Assembly (NCBI GenBank): GCA_017163975.1
Contig: JAFFSR010000004.1
Coordinates: 8,184,001-8,248,000 of the forward strand
Source: Anastatus disparis
Lineage: Eukaryota > Arthropoda > Insecta > Hymenoptera > Eupelmidae
Reading direction: 5' to 3'
DNA: 64,000 nucleotides
A program made the translations under genes and the position numbers. Of this stretch, positions 12,363-24,692 are shown piece after piece. Under the pieces are notes generated by a model, which ran no database searches, was not told the DNA's origin, and saw only the letters and a program-made list of their open reading frames with translations. Position 1 is the stretch's first letter; every line of letters begins with the position of its first letter.

Positions 12363-13940
12363 GCTACTTTTAAATTAGCCTAATTAATTACTTTCATTAT
12401 TCCTAAGGACTGTTTTTTTTTATTATTTTCAGATTACTTTTTTCTATTAAGCAGCAACCGTAACAGCAATCTTAAAACATTTTGTTTTGAACCAAGCAAA
12501 GTATAACATTTGCTTTACTTAAAACCTATATTTTTGTATGTTCAGCTGATAAATCCAATAAACATGACTTATCCTTGAACTTACCATTTGTAGATATAGG
12601 AATGAATGACAACTTAATAGTATGAACATATCCATCAGTTACTGGATAATTGTAAATTAATTGGACCATTGACTTAGAGGTAAGTTCATTGAATTTTATT
12701 GTCTAATACTGTTAAGTAAAATTTATTATTATCCTTTATAAACATAACATACTAAATTAATTTAATAATATTTTATTTAAAACTAAATAAAATGCTTTAA
12801 ATCAATGTAAAATATTGTATGCAAAAATTTAAATGTTTCAGTAAGTCAAAATCAAAGAAAACAAGAAATTTAGTGAAATCTTTTATTTCCAAAACAACGT
12901 AAGACCCTAAGATTATGGTTTTTTTAGTTATATTATTATAAAATTTATCTTACATTGTAATTCTATTCTTTAATCCAAAGGTCATACACTTGCCTGGTAA
13001 GAAAGTGTAATAAAATGAAGTACAAATTTATTAAGACTCATTTAAAACTCAATATATTCAGAAATTGTTATACGAATATCATTAATACATTAAAATTTTT
13101 ATTTAAAAAGAAATCGTAAGAGCTTGTTATGAATATTTTTATAATAATTTAAATTAATCTTCAAAAACTAAACAATGGTTACTAGCCAAATATTATTTTC
13201 ATTTTCTTTATTTAAACATCTTTATCAATAGTATTTGAAGATCAACAAAAGTTAAAAAAGCATAACATTGATATTATTGAAGTTAAAAATATAGATTTGT
13301 TTAAATTTTACTCACCATAAATAAACTCAACATAAAAAAGAGCAATGTCGAAGATGTATTTTAACAGATGGTTTTCTTGCTTGGCCGATGATATGCAAAA
13401 TAGTAGATGTTCTCTGTTATCAGTTAGGGTAATTGCTTTTTTAATTTTTCCAAACACCTCAATGATCTGCGCCATAAGCTTATTGGATGTCCAGTATCAA
13501 AGGCTTCTTTAATTATGTAACGTGGTGCAAAGTATTATATATTAATCTTGTACACTACAATGTTTAATGTGCTTATACACAACAATCATCATCAGCCATA
13601 AAAAAACAAAATCACTTTCTTTAAAAAATTATAATAATAATCAATATATGTTCATAATTATATACACACATATATTTATATAATATACATAAATAGAAAT
13701 AATCTTTTAACTTTTTTGTATTGTTAAGAACTTAAAAAAATGATTAACTAAAAATTTTGCACAATTGCTTTTTATAGGTTATAGTTTGATCCACTTCGAT
13801 CGTTTATGAAAATTTTTAAAAACGTTATATAATACGTTTTAATATTAAAAACAAGTTTTAATATTATTCTACAATTCACTTATATTTAAGTGTATTTTGA
13901 AATACACTTATTATTGTAAGTTCCAATAAATCAAACAAAA
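12363..13940. other. AT-rich spacer
   Basis: No gene or element could be supported. A ~47-codon minus-strand open stretch near 12533-12680 ends at a GTAAGT-like donor but matches no family I know. Polypyrimidine and poly-A runs are frequent. Confidence 0.3.
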
Positions 13941-14433
13941 ATTACCTAAGCGCCGATACAGTGAGTTCGCACACACAGCTATACCAAGTTGAACAAGAAA
14001 GAAACTTTATACAGATTTTAAGCTCACATATATCTTGATTTGCCGGCTTACGCGCGGTTATAGTATAACGATCATAATCTTCAGTTTGTTGCCTACTGCT
14101 CTGCGTGATATAGATTCTGTGTGAGAAAGAGCGAGATGTACACAAACAAAGTATACATAGATTGGAGCAGCGCTGATTGCTCTTTTGAGTGAGGAGAAGC
14201 GAAAAACCAAAAAAAAAGAAAATCGCATATAACTTTCGATGTTACACAACAGGCGCGTGCCGGCAACTCAAGTGCGTTATATTCGTGCATTCTTCCGTCT
14301 AAAGTATAGACAATTGCCGGTTGATTTCTTATCGCCACGTCTTACGATAACTAGTTGCAATTTGAAGTATGCAGTAACAGACTTGAACCTTGTTTTTTTA
14401 ATAATAAAAGAAAGATTAATTTTAATAAAAACA
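13941..14433 (+). promoter_or_regulatory. Probable promoter and 5' leader of DUF4806 gene
   Basis: G+C content rises between about 13950 and 14340 compared with both flanks, just before the start of the DUF4806 gene. An in-frame upstream ATG at 14239 could extend the protein by 65 residues. The ATG at 14434 is preferred because the conserved module (KKWLIVKF) starts right after it. No TATA box was assigned. Confidence 0.35.
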
Positions 14434-17400
14434 ATGTCTGCAAAGGAGCCTAAAAAGTGGCTAATAGTGAAATTTATAAACGATGATAAAGTGCGTGCAG
14501 TGCCAGAAAATTGGTTATTTGAAAAAGATTTTGATAATCTGAAAATCGATGGTCCTATAAAAGAAAAAACTTATAAATGCTACTGGCCAAAATTAAAATT
14601 CGAATTCGATTTGACAAAATCAGTTTCAAGATGTAAAAAAATAAAATCATCCTGGCCCACATATGACGTGATTATATACACAACGGCAGGTAATATTAAA
14701 AACAATTAATTATCACTTTAATCACTCATATCAGTTTGAAAAAAAAATAAATAAAATTAGTTACCAAAAAAATGGTTTTACATTTTATAAAACAATATAA
14801 ATATTTTGTACAATAAGTTGTATTCTTGATGAAAAAAAAGTATTATAAAAAATTATAGTTAAACAACTATTTATTCTCTTTCCTTTTCTATCTCGCATCG
14901 CTGCATTTTATTTTACTCTTTCTGGTACGAGTGTTTTCACGAGGATTGATATATAATGATTCAAAAAGTTTAACTTAAATATATTATTGTAATAGCATTT
15001 TTTTAAATAATAAACAAGTTCTATCGATAAAAAAATTGTAATTTAAATAATCATAGTTCATAGTATAAGTAAAAAAATCAATTTAGGGAAAAATGAAATA
15101 AAAAACATAGCGAAGTAAGTTAGAAAAATAAATAAGAAAGTTTATGTAGCTGCGGCAGGCATAAAATCAAAATATAGAAAAATGTAGACACGGTTTTTCA
15201 GATTGAAATTAACCTCGTTGACTCTCAAAGAGAAATGTTTTTGGCAGTATATTCACGCGTGACACGTTTTGTATCATAGGCAGAAAAACAAATAACAGCG
15301 ACTCAACGTGTTCCTAGAACTATTTTATACTTCTAGTTAATGCAAATAAAATTTATTAACTTATTTTGACAAATTTATATAAATAAAAGTGTTTTTAATT
15401 ATTTCTAAAACTTCGTAATATTTACTTAGTACCTAATTTTAGTAATTAAAATTATTAACAACATAATATTTTCAGAAATGTGTATAATTATTATTTAACA
15501 GCATGCTTCAACGTTATTTTAAAAATGTTTTAGACAGACTTTCACTCCACCTTGTACTTGAAATCTTTATAAATAATATATTTAGTAAAATTTCTAAAAA
15601 TTTCTATTATAATTTTTAAAATCAAATTTTATATCATGCAGTCATTATATAATATGAATATAATCAGAAAATCATAAGATACATTTTTACAAATTTTTTA
15701 TTGAATTTTTTGTTAATAAAAATAAATAAATTAATTATGTTTTTTGATAAAAAACTTGGAAAAAATTATTGTTATTGTATAGTAACATTGGTTGATATGA
15801 TTCATCAAATATATTCGAAATTTCGGTTTCATGCTGTATTAAGCCCATAGTTGTAACTGCCTCTTCGTATGTAATACATGACAATTTTTTGTAAGAAATG
15901 TATGTATTCAAAAGATGTTGCACAACATCACAATTGCTACACTTTTTACTTTCAATCGTTTTCTGTAAGACTTACTTTTGAATTAAAAATATAATATTCT
16001 GGTATATTAATATATTTAATTTTCTTGGTAAAATAATTTCTTATTTCAATTAAACGATGCTGTTAACGTAGTTTTTCAATTTTTCAAGGCTAACGTTACA
16101 TCGTTTCCGCCAAAAATTATATTTTGTTGATTTTTAGTATGTATACTTAAATTTGTTACTTAGATATTCATTATTTTCTTCTATTTTATCATAATTTTTT
16201 ATTGTTATTTTATTTTCTGATAAAAATAAATATATTATTATATTTAGTTAAATCATTAATTTTACAATACAAAATGTACTGATGAATTAAAAATTATTCA
16301 TAAAAGTTAAAAATATAAGGTGATACAGAGACTTATCTAAAAATATTCATAAAATATATTGAAATATACAAGAATGATATTACACTTGAATGTAATCACT
16401 TATATCTTTACAACTAATAATTGTATAATTATTATTCAATACTATTAACAGGTGTTGCCTGATAATGTAAAAACAATAAGTTGTACATATTAAAATATCA
16501 TAATAAAAAACATTAAAACAAAAAAAAAATTTGAAGTAAAAAAAATATGTTATTGCATGGGAGGTCGTGAGGGGCTTGCACAAATTTTATATTAAAAAAA
16601 TAACGTAAATTTCTGTGAAAATTCTATAAATTTTTTAAAAATTACATTAGTAACTAAAATAAACTAAAAATTAATTTTCATATAATATAAGAACAAACAT
16701 TTTTTATTTTCCATACCTGAGGAAAAATAAAATTTAATAGCACTTTTCGATACTAGTGCGTTATATTATGGATAGTCGGGCTTGGGTGACTCTCATGCAT
16801 AGCAATCACACAAATATTTATAATTCAACGTACTTCTATTGAACAATATTTTAATTGCACACTGTCTCTCCCACTTGTATCTTCAAATCATTTTAGATAG
16901 CTACGACGCTGCTAAGAAGAAAGAAGAATTGGCTGTTTACAAGAGTAGTAATGAAATTGATTCGGAATACGAAAAAATCTTGGAATTTGAGAGAGATAAG
17001 AAAAAACGTAAGTCACGCCATAAAAAGACCTTTTCCGACGAGAACATCAACGAGAAATCAAACGATGATGACAATGAAGATTCTTCGTCAGATTCGTCCG
17101 ATTCCTATGAAAATGATAAGACTTTGTTATCAACTAAAGAATATCCTGAAGCCCCTAATATAAAAATGATCCAGGGTATTGGAAATAGTAGTGCCATAAA
17201 CGTGAAAAAAAGAATTAAACGCTTCTTCAAGTTTAACGCTTGCTGAAACTTCTCCCGCCAAGCATTCGAAATTGGAAGATACATGTAAGTTTATAGTAGT
17301 TGCATTGGATAAAAACATTAATAAAATATAAAATAACTTTTGATAGTATCAAATTATTATTAGTTTTATAATTTAAGTTTGGAATTTTGAAATTTTAAAT

Positions 17401-19290
17401 ATTTGAACATTGTTTCGAATTTGATTAAAATAATAATAATATAAATAATAATAATAATAAATAATATAAAATAATCTATTGTAATATAATTAATAATAAT
17501 ATTTTTTTTAAATAATAAATCGTTAATATAATTGTTTTAGTTCCATTTGATGACCATTCATTAAGTCCTTGTGGTAGCAGTAAAGAAAATTCGGGAAATG
17601 AAGGAACGCAAAATGAGAATAGACTTGAAAAAGAAAATGAAAAATCACTGAGTGATAAACCTTATGACGAAGGGAATGGTGCAGAACATGAAATGGTAAT
17701 AGAAATCGGAAGTGATGAATTAATCATAGATGAATGTCAACACCATGATGCAGATTGTAAGTTACTTTACTATCAATATATACAGAAAAATAAAAAAAAA
17801 TAAATTTTCATGTGAGCATTATATTAGATTAGAATCAATGTACAATTTAAAATATAATGCAACTTCGTATCCTTGTAATGTAGACCTAAGCATACTTATT
17901 CAATGACTATCTTATTACTATATATTTCAGGTGTTGACGGATTCACTGTTGCAAAATTAGATGAATTGAATAAAATTATAGCAGTACCGTATAAATGGCA
18001 AAGTTTGGATTTTAGATATTGCTATTGGCCACCAGAAAGAACAGTCAACATTGTCAAAGACTTTATTTGTAAGAAAGTAATCCCAAAACAAAATTGGAGA
18101 AAATTCAGTATTCTTCAAACTTACGACTATGCTGGTATGTAATCAATGATTTTTATAAAATCTATAGATAATTTTGAATGACTTTTGTAATTAATTTAGT
18201 TGTAGTGTAGATTGAATAAGATAAAAATAACAATCAAACATTTATAATTTTTTTAGAAAATTATGCGAATGGTCTTAAAATTGTGATGGCTGCTCGAAAT
18301 TTGGAAGAAAAAGAAAATAAAACCAAAAAACCGTCTATTATCAATGAAATTGTTGTAAATAATAGTCAATCTTACAATGAAAAGTCGTCAACGAAAACTT
18401 CTGCACTAGATATGGAAGGATTGAATGAGCGTGAGATGATGACGGTCATATATGGTGAGCATTTGGAAAATGATCTTGAAATAAATGTTTATTAATAATT
18501 TGAAGCTTATTAATATAAATTTGTGTTAGATCGCATGCAGAGTATTGAAACTAAACAAAATAAAATTTTGGTTACGGTGCAAAACTCTTGTACAAATGCA
18601 GAAGGTATTGGCGAGACAGCTGTGGACAATCTCTTGGATCAAATATATCATGACATACCGTGTAAAACCGCAGCGGAGCTTCAAATATTAGAAGAAAAGC
18701 TGGAAAAAGATGCCATATACAAAAAATTATTCGTAAGTAGTTTGTTACTTTTATACTAATAAATTATTCAATATATGATAAAATTAGTTTTTATTTCACA
18801 TTATATTCTCTTGTCATTTTATTTAGAAAAAGCATATGAAGTCTCTTTCGAGTAGAAGTGGTCATCACCTTATGCAAAGTATGATTTCTGCCGTTATGAT
18901 CGACAAACTCCAAGTAAAATTTAGCTTTTGCGGTAAAAAAAGCGCTAACACCAAAGTAGCTTTTAATACCTTATTTTTATGGCCTATTTTGAGAGGTTAG
19001 TTAATAAAATGTCTTATCTTAGATAATTATATTTTTATGAAGAATTTTGAATAATATTACAGATGCTGCTGTTGAAAAATATATTAACAAGTACTCAGTG
19101 ACAGAAGCGGAAGACACGGTGAAGGATTGGCTAAAAACTGCGCAAAGGAGGATAGACAGGATAAAAAATAAAAATAAGTAAGTATCAAAATTTAATATCA
19201 CGTCGGAATCGTTGATTAATTAATATTTTGTTATTTAACAGGCCTAAAACATTAAAGGACTTAAGAGAAACATATGAAGGCATCGATTAA
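14434..19290 (+). CDS. DUF4806-type transposon accessory gene, nine exons, one frameshift
   Basis: The exons are 14434-14689, 16897-17284, 17541-17756, 17931-18134, 18257-18454, 18530-18732, 18827-18995, 19063-19177 and 19242-19290. All introns are GT-AG, and phases agree across every junction. The summed length is 1798 nt, one more than a multiple of three. This matches a single frame break in the A-run near 17202-17209 of exon 2, after which the other frame stays open to the donor. The product is about 598 residues. Exon 1 and exon 4 encode two versions of the same module (basic start, AVPxxW, CYWP, W and a closing Y..AG). Exons 2-3 are acidic, serine-rich linkers. Exons 6-7 hold the DUF4806-like C-terminal region (GETAVDNLLDQIYH...FNTLFLWPILR), followed by a basic tail. 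Its biochemical function is unknown. Its place opposite the transposase suggests a DNA-binding or regulatory role, which is inference. The frameshift may be a real mutation or a sequencing error. Confidence 0.75.
15745..15975 (-). pseudogene. Possible transposase C-terminal exon, antisense in intron 1
   Basis: On the minus strand a TTACAG acceptor near 15970 is followed by an open frame of about 75 codons ending at a stop near 15737. It begins with a CxxC motif (KKCSNCD) and hydrophobic stretches. The layout recalls C-terminal Cys pairs of THAP/P-like transposases, but I cannot place it securely. It lies within intron 1 of the DUF4806 gene on the opposite strand. It may be a captured fragment or a chance frame. 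Confidence 0.25.
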
Positions 19291-19390
19291 GGATCCTTTT
19301 AGATATCCAATTTTAAAGACAAGATTTCGTTCAAGATACGAATATTATAAAAATTCTTGCATATACAATCGATAATTTGTGGATTGCTGC

Positions 19391-22300
19391 TTTAGATATT
19401 TTATTAAAATTTCTTATTGAAATGCACAGAAACCACGTTCTAATATTTAAATTTTTTTAAATATAATCGATTCTTTATTTAATTTTACTTGCATCACAAA
19501 GTCTTCTTTAATGACATATAAAAGAAATGCTAACTAAAAACAGTTTTAATGTTAAATATTAAGTACGAAAGACCGATTAAAATAGTAGACTCATTATGAA
19601 ACTTCAATCACTTTATTGGATTCAGCTTTCATAAATCTGATTGTGTTGATAATTTTATAATTATCTGATCTGTATAATTACGTAATGTGTAAAGCGTTTC
19701 AGTTGTTTTTCATTGTTTCAGTTACATATTATCAATAAATAGTAGTTGTTGCGAAAAGTCGAAAGTAACTGTGATTAGATGATTGTCTGAGCATTTTGTT
19801 AGAGCTCAGTATAAATAAAAATATTCGTGCGTCCAAACAGAAGATTCAAATAATTATTAGTAATAACATACAGAGCCGTCGATGCATTTAGGATCATTCA
19901 GAGAAAATAATTGCTGGAGATAAATTGCAATAATTCGGTAGATATAGCTTGTAAGGAAATAAAAAAAGCATTCAAAAGTAGAGCGGAAAAATTATTTTTT
20001 CTGAATTTCATTCTTTTTTCAAGTCGTCTGTTACTTTGTAAAATTTCTACAATAACATACCATTTAGGCAACATTTAAAAATCTTTTTCGAGTCTAATGT
20101 TTTATTTTCTTCAATTGTAGTCAAAATATAAAAATAAAACTATTTAAAAGAATAACAAGAAAGGTTTAATTTTACGTAGTTGAAAATTTTGTCAGAGATT
20201 TTTAAAAGGTTTCAAAACTGTATCGAATGTACTGTTATCGATTTAGGAATTGTCATTATATTGAACAAATTTTAAGATAATCTGTAAAATTCTTTATATT
20301 CAGTTTTATAAAAATGATGTATTTCACTGTAGTTTATAATAAACATTTTAAATAAATGTCCTAGATCATCTGGAATTTTGTTTAATATCGCGAAAATTTG
20401 TAAATTGACATAAGTATGTTCAATACAGTTTTCAAATCTTTTTGAAAATTACAAAATTTTAAACTATGTAAAATTAAAGCATTTTTGCTCTGATATTAAA
20501 TTTATTTTACCAAAATTCTTGTAACAGTTAAAAAAATTTGTTCAGCCAAAAAAATGATTGAATGCTGCGAAAATTGTATCTTTTTGTAGAGCTTTTATAA
20601 AATAACAAACGTCTTTGAAAATAAATGAAATTCATAGAAAGATTGCTTTTTTTTATAATGCTTCTTCGAATGCTTTTCTTGGAATTTCTTCAAAAACTAT
20701 ATTTACCAAGTTATTGCAATTTTTCTCTGAGTGATCCTGAATTTACGGACAGCACCGTAAATATTTGTTATACTTCGGAAAGTTTGTACATATACTATTC
20801 TGTATCAGTCTGTAGTCTCCAACTTGTATTTAAAATTTACAGTTAGTGACAATTAACATTTAATATATCTCAGCAGTTAACTTTACTACCGACAAGTTTT
20901 GCGTGCAATTGTATTGTTATCTTTGTTTAGGCATTTCAAAATTTAGATATAGATATTTAAAATATACATATGAATATGTCTTTTCAAAATTTAATAAATA
21001 TGGAAATCGTTCGATTTTGAGACATTAAAATTGATATTACATGTGCTCTAGAATATGAGTGGAAGAACTTGACATAAATTTGAATATTTAGTAAACTAAA
21101 ATTAAAAATTCTTTATATTCAATACTTATTATAAATTAAATTATTGCTTATGAAAAATGTAAATTGAAACTCAACGTACGAAAGACTAACTAAAATAGTT
21201 GCAATTCATTTAAGTTCAATCACTCTTTTCGGTCCAGTTATCATAAATCTGATTGTTTTCATAATTATTTAACTAAGTAATTTATATTACTATGCGTAAT
21301 GCGAGTTCATGTTCATTGTTACATTTGTATTAATGTAAAAATAACTATATTATAAAGTAATTGTAATCGTTGTTGCAAAAAGTCAATAATAATTATGATT
21401 AGATAACTGACTAAGCGTTTTGTTAGCTATGTATGAATGAAAATATTCATTAAGAAAAACGATAAATTTTGTATTGATTATTGAAATAATTATTGGTATT
21501 AACGTTCATAATTTGTTACTTGGAAAAGTGTACACATCTTGTTATTTTATATGAATCTTTCATTTCTGACTCGTATTTATAATTTTGAATTAACAACTAA
21601 TATTTTGTTCACCTCAGAAGTTAACTTTACAAAAGCTCAACTAAATTATTGCGGTCGAGTTGTCAAAAGCTGTCCTTGACCAACTGATCACAAAGTTGTA
21701 TACGTACAAATATCTTTATTGTAACATTGCAAGGCTTAGGTATGTGTATTTAAAAGATGCATATGAATATGTCTTTTCAATGTATAATAAATATAAAATT
21801 GTCAAACTTTGAGAAATTGAAACTGGTATTTCAAGTATTCTAGAACATGAATAGATAAAATTTACATAAATTACATAATTCAAAATGCTATTTATTCAAA
21901 AAATATTGGATTACGTGTAAAAACATACAAAAATAAGTACATAATTAATTATTTTATATTTACCTGTGTAACCTGAAATTTATATTAGTTTATTAATATT
22001 TTGTGAAATGAAGCTTATTTTAATAATACTAAGTGCAACTGTATGAATCACGATTTAAGTTATTTTTATATAGTTTTTTTTTAATAAAGAGCATTTCCAA
22101 TTAGGTAACTTTGATTATTGTTATTGCAAAAAGCGAAAAATATTGAGCTGCGTTTTCAATGTTATTTATTAATACTAATTACATTTCATATATTTATTGT
22201 ATTTATTCAATAAAAAGTAACTAATTACATTCCGTATATTCATTGTATTTATTTAATAAAATGATTTGGAAATTTTATTTGAAATTGTGTCGGAACGTAC

Positions 22301-22796
22301 CCACGACGTACGAAGATCGTACCAAAACGGTTACCAAGAATGTGCCATTATTAACTTGATGAGCCAATACGTTGCGGGAACGTACCGAACAATTACAGTA
22401 GGATATGATAATAAATTTTGAAACATTGTAGCTACGTACCGCGTACGTTGCAGCAGCGTTTTAATTTTTGTTCTTTGTACGTACCGGAAACGTTCACGTT
22501 TGGATATCAATATTTGCACGAAATTTTATATTATTATTTAGGATCGTTTCAGCTACGTGCCAAGTGCGTTCCAAATTACGGACCAAGAACGTACAGTGAT
22601 TTAGTGCTGGAACGTTACGGGAACGTTATTTTTTAGGATGAAAAACGTTCCAGGTACGATATGTTGCCACCTTAGCGGACATTTACATCCAAAAGGGAAC
22701 GTTCTCGGTGCGATCTGTGTTTGAACCACCGTTAGTGCCAACGTACCCAAAAACTGGTTGCGGGTACGTACCGGCCAGGATCAATGTCACTAGGGG
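19391..22796. repeat. Right 3.4-kb terminal inverted repeat
   Basis: This is the inverted copy of 746-4156, ending CACTAGGG at the element edge. It includes the mirror of the nested palindrome (about 19860-20790). The DUF4806 stop codon lies only 100 bp before its inner edge, so the 3' UTR probably runs into it. Confidence 0.9.
22289..22778. repeat. Subterminal ACGT motif array, right end
   Basis: Mirror of 764-1252. It has the same ~15 copies of GGTACGTWCC/RGAACGTTCC words in both orientations, with a few substitutions relative to the left copy, for example one near 22600 opposite about 943. Confidence 0.6.
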
Positions 22797-23263
22797 TAAT
22801 GTACTCATTATAAATACTGTCGCCAACTAATGTAATCTTTAAGTTTACATTTTAATAAACAATTTAAGCTATTGTGAGTAAAAATTAAAGCAGTAGAAGC
22901 TTAGCTATAAGCTGTCAAACTTTTAAAAAATCGCGTTTTTTCAAACTGTGATTGTTTTCTGCCGATTTAGTGCATTTTAGCAATATGTTCATGAGAACAT
23001 ATTGCTGCTTTTTTGCTCAAAATAACCTTAAAAACATGATAAAATTTTTTTTTCTAGAAAAAACGCATTTCTATAATTTGTTTATAAAAATTGTTAATAA
23101 TTATTAAATGCGCCATTTTCAGACTTTCTACCCAAAAAAATTCGAAATCGGCAGGTCGAAATATATAAAAAAAAACCTGGTTAGAATCGAGGACCTTGGT
23201 CGGCCACGACTTATGTAGTTTGCCCCTGGACTACCGGTTAATGTAATGAATTTTGGTACAATT

Positions 23264-23746
23264 TTAGAGCATTGTTGGTCCCTCAACATCGCAAACTTTA
23301 ATATTACTAACATATGTTTGTTGACCGTGCAGAATGGTTTCGTTATCAGTTCGCAAAGTTAATTTCTTTTCAAAAGGGTATACTCTTGATTTGTCAATCA
23401 AGAGTATACCCTTAATAGGTTTATCTACGTTGGGTACTTCAAAATCTATACCTTTATACAATTTTTTTAATGAATTTTTTAAGGAAGTTAAAAAGAGATT
23501 AACTTTAGGTTTTAGTTTTCTAAACCACAAGCCAATTAACAACACATTTTCAATATTATGTTGTTCTTTGTAAGGAAATTCATTAATTGTTAAATAAAAC
23601 GTCCAAATATTGTATTTGGAAGATTTAAAAATTCTAACGCCGTCAGAATACCATGTAAAAGATATATTGTTGGGATCACTTAATATTTTATTTGGACGGA
23701 GCATTTCTTGATACAGCAAACCATCATAAATATCAGAATAGTACAT
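23264..23746 (-). pseudogene. Relic of EnSpm/CACTA-like transposase
   Basis: An open frame of 160 codons lacks both ends of the protein. It reads like the catalytic-core start of insect 'transposase domain-containing' proteins: YSDIYDG, then ISFTWYSDGVRIFKSSK (first Asp), W..YLTINEFPY, ENVLLIGLWF and KPKVNLFL. It is a different, divergent member from the transposase at 4533-7485, where the equivalent block is INIDGAPLGKDSVKNLWP. No second Asp or Glu region follows before the stop, so it is non-functional. It supports the view that the outer element belonged to a related family. Confidence 0.6.
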
Positions 23747-23751
23747 TGTTA

Positions 23752-23862
23752 ACCAAGGGAGTAAAATAGGTGATTTTTGCCTGAGTCGAGTTTGAAGCCT
23801 GAGCGAAGCGAGGGTGACAATAAAGACGAGGGCAAAAACACCTTTACTTCCGTAGATAACAT
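23752..23862. repeat. Hairpin with GAGCGAAGCGAGGG apex
   Basis: The left side (GGGAGTAAAATAGGTGATTT, then TTGCCTGAGTCG) pairs with the right side (CGAGGGCAAAAACACCTTTACTTCC). The apex, GCCTGAGCGAAGCGAGGGTGAC, resembles the apex of the hairpins at 33.6, 40.0 and 43.4 kb. Confidence 0.5.
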
Positions 23863-24044
23863 AATACTTTTTGATACACGAAGGGCGTCAAATTTAGCCA
23901 CATTAAAAATAAATTCATAAATAATACAAAAAATAACGGCATTAATAGAAGATAAAATTAAAATGAAAATGAGAAAATAAGACTGTCGAATTTGCCTCGG
24001 CAAGAAGCAGTTGGGTACGAAAGGAGGAAAATTAAAGAAATTGC

Positions 24045-24692
24045 CTACGAACCCATCAGCCCATCGACAGATCAACTCATCAAAACCAATGACCCATCGA
24101 CCCATGAATCCATTGACCCATCATCCTGCCGATCCACGTACTCTTTGACCCATCTACCCATGCAACCATCAATTTATTGAACCATGAACCTATCGACCCA
24201 TTGATTTATTGACCAATTAACCCATTTACCCATGAATTCATCGATCAATAGACCTATCAACTCATCGACCCATTCAACTTCTGACATCCACCAAAAAATT
24301 CATCCATCTATCCATTAACCCATCAACATATTCTTTGTTCAACTCCAACCCATCGACAAATTCATCTATCCACCCAACGGACCGTCAATCAATCGACAAA
24401 TTCATCTATCCACCCATCGGCCCATGAACCCTTCGAAAAAATTCATCTATGCGCCCATTAACCCATCGACTATTTCATCTATCCACCAATCAGTCTATCA
24501 ACCCATCGACGTATTCATTAAGTGATCCATCGACATTAATATTTATCCGCCCATCGACCTATCGTCATATTTATCGATCTGTCCATCGAACCATTGAGCC
24601 GTCATTTTATCGTCCCATGAATCCACCTATGAATTCATTGCACCATGCACCCATTACTCAATTTATACATCGACTCATCCACCATTCAGTAT
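24045..24692 (+). repeat. Degenerate CCCATCGA short tandem array
   Basis: About 650 bp of irregular 9-12 bp words based on CCCATCGA/CCATTGA/CTATCCAC, strongly strand-biased with few G on the plus strand. The 81-codon frame at 24449-24694 is only the translation of the array. Confidence 0.7.

Larger units (their letters stand above)
746..22796. mobile_element. 22-kb long-TIR DNA transposon with transposase and DUF4806 genes
   Basis: The element is delimited by CCCTAGT at 746 and its inverted copy ending at 22796, with a possible 2-3 bp target duplication (GT or GGT). The terminal inverted repeats are ~3.4 kb (746-4156 and 19391-22796). Inside lie a DDE transposase on the minus strand and a DUF4806-type gene on the plus strand. 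The two are divergently transcribed, and each ends a few hundred bases or less from its arm. Subterminal ACGT-rich motif arrays at both ends resemble the subterminal transposase-binding repeats known in CACTA/EnSpm elements. A CACTA terminus reading inward is not present, so the superfamily is inferred from the transposase. Smaller elements at 8325-8925, 10198-10869 and 12032-12360 are later insertions. An alternative reading is that the 640-bp outer arms and these arms are one ~4-kb TIR that suffered an indel. Confidence 0.7.

Noticed and set aside
12533..12680. Minus-strand ~47-codon frame with a GTAAGT-like donor
   Set aside because: No recognisable domain, no partner exon found; probably chance.
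746..22796. Maverick/Polinton giant element
   Set aside because: No polymerase B, integrase, ATPase or capsid genes; only a DDE transposase and a DUF4806 gene are present.
23749..24105. 118-codon minus-strand frame
   Set aside because: It overlaps a hairpin and the start of the CCCATCGA array; the composition is not coding.
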